64,000 nt of DNA from Paucibacter sp. Y2R2-4. Its GTDB lineage: Bacteria; Pseudomonadota; Gammaproteobacteria; Burkholderiales; Burkholderiaceae_C. Within the stretch, counting starts at the first letter, position 1; every line of letters starts with the position of its first letter. Location of the stretch: positions 248,001 to 312,000 of the forward strand of contig NZ_JAJIRO010000001.1 in assembly GCF_025717535.1 (NCBI RefSeq), read 5' to 3'. The position numbers and the translations under genes were made by a program. Shown here one piece after another: positions 59,214 through 64,000 of this stretch. The notes beneath the pieces were generated by a model. The model saw only the letters and a list, made by a program, of their open reading frames with translations. It had not been told where the DNA came from and did no database searches.

Positions 59214-61310
59214 CTACTTGAGGATGTGGTCGTGGACCACCGCGCCAAAGGCTTGCTCGCGCAATTGCGCCAGTTGGTCGCGCACGCGGGCGGCCTTCTC
59301 GAACTCCAGATTGCGCGCATGTTCGAGCATCTGCTTTTCCAACAAGGCCATACGCTTGCTGAGGTCCTTCTCGGACATTTGCTCGACCTCGGCCACTTGC
59401 AGCAGTTTCTGGTCGTCGCGGCCGCTCTTTTCTGAATAGACGCCGTCGATCAAGTCCTTGATGCGCTTGTTGAGCGCACGCGGCGTGATGCCATGGGTTT
59501 CATTGAAGGCCAACTGCTTGATGCGGCGCCGCTCGGTCTCGCCCATGGCCTTCTTCATGGAATCGGTGATGCGATCGGCATACAAAATCGCCTTGCCGCG
59601 CAAATTACGCGCAGCTCGGCCTATGGTCTGGATCAAGCTGCGCTCGGAGCGCAAAAAGCCTTCTTTGTCCGCGTCCAAAATCGCAACCAGCGAAACCTCA
59701 GGGATATCCAAACCCTCGCGAAGCAAATTGATACCCACCAGCACATCAAACGTGCCGAGGCGCAAGTCGCGCAAAATCTCAACCCGCTCGACCGTGTCCA
59801 CGTCCGAATGCAGGTAGCGCACCTTGACGCCGTTGTCGCTCAAGTAATCCGTCAGCTGTTCGGCCATGCGCTTGGTCAGCGTGGTGATCAAGACCCGCTC
59901 GTTCACCTCCACGCGTTCGCGGATTTCTTGCAAGACATCATCGACCTGATGGGTCGCCGGCCGCACTTCAACCAAGGGGTCGACCAAGCCGGTCGGGCGC
60001 ACCACTTGCTCGACAATTTGGCCGGAGTTTTCTTGTTCATAATTGCCCGGCGTGGCGGAGACAAACACGGCCTGGCGCATCTTGCGCTCGAACTCATCAA
60101 ACTTGAGTGGTCGGTTGTCGAGTGCCGAAGGCAGGCGGAAGCCATACTCCACCAGCGTGGTCTTGCGCGCCCTGTCGCCGTTGTACATGCCGCCAAACTG
60201 GCCGATGAGCACATGGCTTTCGTCCAAGAACATCAAGGCATCTTTGGCCAGGTAGTCCACCAAAGTCGGTGGCGCCTCGCCGGGTTGTGCGCCTGAGATG
60301 TGCCGGGTGTAGTTCTCAATACCCTTGCAGTGGCCCACCTCTTGCAGCATCTCCAGATCAAAGCGGGTGCGCTGCTCCAGACGCTGGGCCTCCACCAGCT
60401 TGCCGTCTTGCACGAACTGGCCCAGGCGCTCCCGCAACTCTTGCTTGATGGTTTCCATCGCCGCCAAGACGCGCTCCCGCGGCGTGACGTAATGGCTGCT
60501 GGGGTAGACGGTGAAGCGAGGAATCTTCTGGCGAATCTTGCCGGTCAGCGGGTCAAAGAGCTGCAAGGTCTCGACCTCATCATCAAAGAGCTCAATGCGC
60601 AATGCCAGCTCCGAGTGCTCGGCGGGGAAGACATCGATGGTGTCACCGCGCACCCGAAAGGCTCCGCGGCTGAACTCCACTTCATTGCGGGTGTATTGCA
60701 TGCGGATCAGTTGAGCGATCACATCGCGCTGGCCCATCTTGTCGCCGGTGCGCAGCGTCATCACCATCTGGTGATAGTCAGCTGGGTTGCCGATACCGTA
60801 AATCGCTGAAACCGAGGCCACGATCACCACATCGCGGCGCTCCATCAAGCTCTTGGTGGCAGACAGCCGCAACTGCTCGATGTGCTCGTTGATGGCGCTG
60901 TCTTTTTCAATGAAAAGGTCGCGCTGCGGCACATAGGCCTCGGGCTGGTAGTAGTCGTAATAGCTAACGAAATACTCGACCGCATTGTTGGGAAAGAAAT
61001 CCCGAAATTCGGAGTACAGCTGCGCCGCCAAAGTCTTGTTGGGCGCAAAGATGATGGCGGGCCGGCCCAGACGGGCAATCACATTGGCCATGGTGAAGGT
61101 CTTGCCGGACCCCGTCACGCCCAGCAAGGTCTGAAAACTCAAACCATCGTTCACGCCTTCGACCAGCTTCTCAATCGCGACCGGCTGATCGCCTGCCGGA
61201 GGGAAAGGCTGGAACAGCTGGAACGGCGAACCTTCGAAAGTCACGAACTCACCCTTCGGCGCCTCGGCGTTTTCATCGTTTTTGTCTATGAGGGCGGTCG
61301 AATCTTGCAT
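59214..61310 (-). CDS. uvrB: Excinuclease ABC subunit B
   Basis: Damage-verifying helicase-like subunit of nucleotide excision repair. The 698 residues contain Walker [15 protein letters not shown] near residue 65, the beta-hairpin region [32 protein letters not shown], helicase motifs [51 protein letters not shown], and the C-terminal UVR domain that binds UvrC ([35 protein letters not shown]). It is divergent from the aminotransferase gene. Only a weak LexA-like CTG-10-CAG is found upstream. Confidence 0.97.
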   Translation of the reverse strand: MQDSTALIDKNDENAEAPKGEFVTFEGSPFQLFQPFPPAGDQPVAIEKLVEGVNDGLSFQTLLGVTGSGKTFTMANVIARLGRPAIIFAPNKTLAAQLYSEFRDFFPNNAVEYFVSYYDYYQPEAYVPQRDLFIEKDSAINEHIEQLRLSATKSLMERRDVVIVASVSAIYGIGNPADYHQMVMTLRTGDKMGQRDVIAQLIRMQYTRNEVEFSRGAFRVRGDTIDVFPAEHSELALRIELFDDEVETLQLFDPLTGKIRQKIPRFTVYPSSHYVTPRERVLAAMETIKQELRERLGQFVQDGKLVEAQRLEQRTRFDLEMLQEVGHCKGIENYTRHISGAQPGEAPPTLVDYLAKDALMFLDESHVLIGQFGGMYNGDRARKTTLVEYGFRLPSALDNRPLKFDEFERKMRQAVFVSATPGNYEQENSGQIVEQVVRPTGLVDPLVEVRPATHQVDDVLQEIRERVEVNERVLITTLTKRMAEQLTDYLSDNGVKVRYLHSDVDTVERVEILRDLRLGTFDVLVGINLLREGLDIPEVSLVAILDADKEGFLRSERSLIQTIGRAARNLRGKAILYADRITDSMKKAMGETERRRIKQLAFNETHGITPRALNKRIKDLIDGVYSEKSGRDDQKLLQVAEVEQMSEKDLSKRMALLEKQMLEHARNLEFEKAARVRDQLAQLREQAFGAVVHDHILK

Positions 61311-61447
61311 AGGGTCATCCCGGAATCAACGCGCATCGCCGCCTAGAATTCGCGGTCTGCGCAACCCGACAGGTTAGCTCAGACGCAGGCTTCATGCCCT
61401 CAACCCCGCCCTCACTTGTTGACACCGTTCTGTCAGGAAAGCCGTCC

Positions 61448-62650
61448 ATGTCTTTGTTTTCCGCCGTCGAAATGGCCCCTCGCGACCCGATCTTGGGTCT
61501 GAATGAACAATTCAATGCCGACCCCAACCCTGCCAAGGTCAATCTGGGCGTGGGCGTCTATTTCGATGCCGCTGGCAAGCTTCCCCTGCTGAAATGCGTG
61601 GCTGAAGCTGAATCTGCCATGTTGGCCGCCCCCAAGGCGCGCGGCTACTTGCCGATTGACGGCATCGCCGCTTACGACAAGGCCGTCCAGGGCCTGGTCT
61701 TTGGCGCCGACAGCGCCGTGGTGCAAGACAAGCGTGTCGCAACGGTCCAAGCCATTGGCGGCACCGGCGGTCTGAAAATTGGCGCTGACTTCTTGAAACG
61801 CCTCAATCCCAGCGCCAAAGTGCTGATTTCCGACCCCAGCTGGGAAAACCACCGCGCTCTGTTCAGCAACGCGGGCTTCGAGGTCGGCAACTACCCTTAC
61901 TTCGACGCAGCCAATCTCGGCATCGCGTTTGAAGCCATGTTGGCCGCCTTGAATGCCGCAGCTGTGGGCACCGTGGTGGTGTTGCACGCTTGCTGCCACA
62001 ACCCAACCGGCTACGACCTGAGCAGCGCGCAATGGGCGCAAGTGGTCGAGGTGGTGAAAGCGCGCGGCTTGGTAGCCTTCTTGGACTTGGCCTACCAAGG
62101 CTTTGGCGAAGGCATCCAGGAAGACGGCGCTGTGATTCAGCAATTTTTGGCCGCCGGCCTGGATTTCTTTGTGTCCACCAGCTTCTCCAAGAGTTTCTCG
62201 CTCTACGGGGAGCGCGTCGGTGCCTTGAGCGTGGTGTGCAGCTCGGCCGAAGAAGCCGCGCGCGTGCTGAGTCAGCTGAAGATCGTGATCCGTACCAATT
62301 ATTCCAACCCGCCGACTCATGGCGCGCAGGTGGTGGCGACCGTTTTGTCGACCCCGGCGCTGCGCGAACTGTGGGAAAAAGAACTGGCCGGCATGCGCTT
62401 GCGCATCCGCGCCATGCGTGTGGCCTTGGTCGAAGCCCTGCAGGCCGCGGGCGTGCAGCAAGACCTGAGTTTTGTGACGCGCCAAAAAGGCATGTTCAGC
62501 TACTCCGGTCTGTCGGCCGCTCAAATGCAGCGCCTGCGTAGCGAGTTCGGCATTTACGGCGTCGACTCGGGCCGCATTTGTGTGGCGGCCTTGAATGAGC
62601 AGAACCTGCCCGCCGTCGCTCGCGCGATGGCCACCGTCATCAAAGGCTGA
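61448..62650 (+). CDS. Class I aromatic/aspartate aminotransferase
   Basis: PLP transaminase of subclass Ia, 400 residues from the ATG at 61448, which is preceded by AGGAAA. Key stretches are VNLGVGVYFDAAGKLPLL, the cofactor motif CCHNPTGYDLS, DLAYQGFGEG and the PLP lysine in TSFSKSFSLYGERVG, with the C-terminal substrate-carboxylate arginine region GVDSGRICVAALNEQN. This order fits AspC/TyrB-type enzymes, and betaproteobacterial members usually accept aromatic amino acids. The exact substrate is not decided. A farther ATG at 61394 is in frame but less likely. Confidence 0.92.
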   Translation: MSLFSAVEMAPRDPILGLNEQFNADPNPAKVNLGVGVYFDAAGKLPLLKCVAEAESAMLAAPKARGYLPIDGIAAYDKAVQGLVFGADSAVVQDKRVATVQAIGGTGGLKIGADFLKRLNPSAKVLISDPSWENHRALFSNAGFEVGNYPYFDAANLGIAFEAMLAALNAAAVGTVVVLHACCHNPTGYDLSSAQWAQVVEVVKARGLVAFLDLAYQGFGEGIQEDGAVIQQFLAAGLDFFVSTSFSKSFSLYGERVGALSVVCSSAEEAARVLSQLKIVIRTNYSNPPTHGAQVVATVLSTPALRELWEKELAGMRLRIRAMRVALVEALQAAGVQQDLSFVTRQKGMFSYSGLSAAQMQRLRSEFGIYGVDSGRICVAALNEQNLPAVARAMATVIKG

Positions 62651-62744
62651 GCGGTCCAGGCCCCAAAGTCAGCAGGCAAGCTTCAATAAATCACCCTTTA
62701 TTGGGGTTTTGCGAAACATACGCGGCCGAGCGGGCCTCGTAAAA

Positions 62745-62784
62745 TGCTGCAATGCACAAATTCAGGCAAGATAGATCTTGTGCA
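62745..62784. promoter_or_regulatory. Nested inverted repeats upstream of phaZ
   Basis: TGCACAA (62753-62759) is complementary to TTGTGCA (62778-62784), and inside it CAAGAT-2-ATCTTG (62767-62780) forms a separate hairpin sharing bases with the outer arm. TGCTGCAATGCA (62745-62756) resembles the TGC/GCA-rich sites bound by PhaR-type PHA regulators. These are 54-93 bases before the phaZ ATG. Confidence 0.4.
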
Positions 62785-62788
62785 CGAC

Positions 62789-62809
62789 ACGCGGGCCCTC
62801 CGCCCGCGT
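62789..62809 (+). terminator. GC-rich hairpin in the phaZ leader
   Basis: ACGCGGG and CCCGCGT form a perfect 7-bp stem around a 7-base loop, followed by TTCTTATT. It could be a weak terminator for the aminotransferase gene or a leader structure of phaZ. Confidence 0.4.
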
Positions 62810-62837
62810 TCTTATTGCAAGCAAAGGACAGACGACC

Positions 62838-64000
62838 ATGCTGTATCAACTGTTTGAAACTCAGCGCGCGCTGATGAGTCCTTTCGCGGAGTTCGCGAGT
62901 GCGTCGGCCAAGCTCTACAGCCACCCGCTCTCGCCGTTTTCGCATTCGCCGATGGCCCAACGGGTCTCAGCCGGCCTGGACCTGATGCACCGCCTGGGCA
63001 AAGACTACGAAAAGCCGGAATTCGGCATTCGCGGTGTGGAAGTCGACGGCGTGGAAGTGGCTGTGCAGGAACTCGTTCCGCTGACCAAACCGTTTTGCCG
63101 CCTCTTGCGATTCAAGCGCTACACCGACGATCTAACCGTCCTGTCCAAGATGAAGGACCAACCCACCGTCTTGGTGGTTGCGCCTTTGTCCGGCCACCAC
63201 AGCACCCTGCTGCGCGACACGGTGCGCCAACTGCTGAAAGACCACAAGGTCTACATCACCGACTGGACCGACGCTCGCATGGTGCCGCTGGAAGAAGGCC
63301 CCTTCCATCTGGACGACTACATCGCCTATGTGCAGGAGTTCATTCGCCATATTGGCGCGGACTGCCATGTGATCTCGGTTTGCCAGCCCACCGTGCCGGT
63401 GCTGGCCGCCATCTCTTTGATGGCCTCCAACGGCAAACAAACGCCGCGCTCCATGACCATGATGGGCGGCCCCATTGACGCCCGCAAGAGCCCTACCGCG
63501 GTCAACAACCTGGCCATGAACCGCAGCTTCAACTGGTTTGAGTCGAACGTGATCTACCGGGTGCCAACCAATTTCCCGGGTGCATCGCGGGCGGTTTACC
63601 CTGGCTTTTTGCAGCACACCGGTTTTGTGGCCATGAACCCAGACCGCCATCTGAGCTCGCACTACGACTACTTCCTCGACCTGGTGCGTGGCGACGATGA
63701 TGGCGCCGACTCGCACCGCCAGTTCTACGACGAGTACAACGCGGTGCTGGACATGCCGGCCGAGTATTACCTCGACACCATCAAAACCGTGTTCCAGGAC
63801 TTTGCGCTGGTCAACGGCACCTGGATCGTGAAGGGCCAGCTGGTTCGTCCGCAAGACATCACCGGCACTGCCCTGCTGACGGTGGAAGGCGAATTGGACG
63901 ATATCTCTGGCGCTGGGCAAACTCGTGCTGCCCATGAGCTTTGCTCAGGTATTTCGAGTGATCACCAGTACCACTACGACGCCATCGGTGCCGGCCACTA
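62838..64000 (+). CDS. phaZ: Intracellular poly(3-hydroxybutyrate) depolymerase, 3' end outside window
   Basis: Hydrolyses stored PHB granules in the cytosol. The first 387 codons are present and the frame is open to the window edge; PhaZ proteins are ~405-420 residues, so roughly 20-30 residues are missing. The start has AAAGGA 9 bases before the ATG. The protein opens MLYQLFETQRALMSPFAEFA. The catalytic cysteine lies in the lipase-box-like SVCQPTVPV, as in Ralstonia PhaZ1 where cysteine replaces serine. The acid is in LLTVEGELDDISG and the histidine in AIGAGHY at the very end. The family name is certain; granule-bound versus oligomer preference cannot be told. Confidence 0.95.
   Translation, partial: MLYQLFETQRALMSPFAEFASASAKLYSHPLSPFSHSPMAQRVSAGLDLMHRLGKDYEKPEFGIRGVEVDGVEVAVQELVPLTKPFCRLLRFKRYTDDLTVLSKMKDQPTVLVVAPLSGHHSTLLRDTVRQLLKDHKVYITDWTDARMVPLEEGPFHLDDYIAYVQEFIRHIGADCHVISVCQPTVPVLAAISLMASNGKQTPRSMTMMGGPIDARKSPTAVNNLAMNRSFNWFESNVIYRVPTNFPGASRAVYPGFLQHTGFVAMNPDRHLSSHYDYFLDLVRGDDDGADSHRQFYDEYNAVLDMPAEYYLDTIKTVFQDFALVNGTWIVKGQLVRPQDITGTALLTVEGELDDISGAGQTRAAHELCSGISSDHQYHYDAIGAGH

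Noticed and set aside
59195-59223. CCTCAA/TTGAGG repeat at the uvrB stop as a terminator
   Set aside because: A 6-bp AT-containing stem with a 17-base loop and no T run.
61357-61372. LexA-like CTG-N10-CAG upstream of uvrB
   Set aside because: Only the six core bases match; the inner bases are GC-rich, unlike an SOS box, and this pattern is common by chance.

Overview
The window is an ordinary-looking chromosomal segment from a high-GC betaproteobacterium. Gene content and protein sequences point to Burkholderiales (Comamonadaceae / Sphaerotilaceae type, possibly a Roseateles or Paucibacter relative; the genus is a guess). Supporting signs are a separate nuoC and nuoD in a 14-gene nuo operon followed by DUF2818, a tpiA-secG-tRNA-Leu-nuo order, an intracellular PHB depolymerase and a full isc operon. 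Gene density is high. I saw no IS element, prophage, CRISPR array or integrase.

Layout. 1-3.5 kb: 3' end of gcvP and then sdaA (glycine cleavage and serine deamination). 3.5-7.7 kb: a divergent arsenic island, arsA leftward and arsR-arsC-aqpS-arsH rightward. 7.8-14.4 kb: a periplasmic binding protein, an RND permease with its adaptor, and an MFS carrier, the last 5 bp downstream of aroC. 14.4-19.3 kb: aroC, a CBS-domain protein, a PLP-dependent sulfhydrylase, an alpha/beta hydrolase and a MipA-like outer membrane protein. 19.4-25.5 kb: the threonine-to-glycine pair kbl-tdh with a divergent XRE-cupin regulator, a YihY membrane protein divergent from a DUF2069 gene, and a GlcD-type flavoprotein. 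25.5-30 kb: a second RND permease and lipoprotein adaptor. 30-46.2 kb, all leftward: nuoA to nuoN, then DUF2818, a NUDIX hydrolase and DUF1178. 46.4-51.6 kb, leftward: rpsO, pnp, a quinone oxidoreductase, tpiA, secG and tRNA-Leu(GAG). 52-64 kb: a small heat-shock protein gene, the operon iscR-iscS-iscU-iscA-hscB-hscA-fdx with tsaD 8 bp behind fdx, uvrB, an aminotransferase and the 5' part of phaZ.

How the parts work together. Threonine (tdh, kbl), glycine (gcvP) and serine (sdaA) catabolism are all present. The isc operon supplies Fe-S clusters needed by complex I (nuoB, E, F, G, I) and SdaA. The arsenic island combines arsenate reduction (ArsC), trivalent arsenic passage (AqpS channel), possible organoarsenical oxidation (ArsH) and an ArsA pump ATPase, but no ArsB, Acr3 or ArsD is in the window. 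That is its most unusual feature.

The non-coding DNA holds several good regulatory structures: a terminator hairpin just upstream of nuoA, an IscR type 1 box, a Shine-Dalgarno-sequestering hairpin before the small heat-shock gene, long hairpins between rpsO and pnp, operator palindromes in the kbl/xre and ars intergenic regions, a leader terminator before the CBS gene, and nested inverted repeats upstream of phaZ. I did not find a clearly new multi-gene system; the best candidates are the ArsA-AqpS pairing and these regulatory structures.
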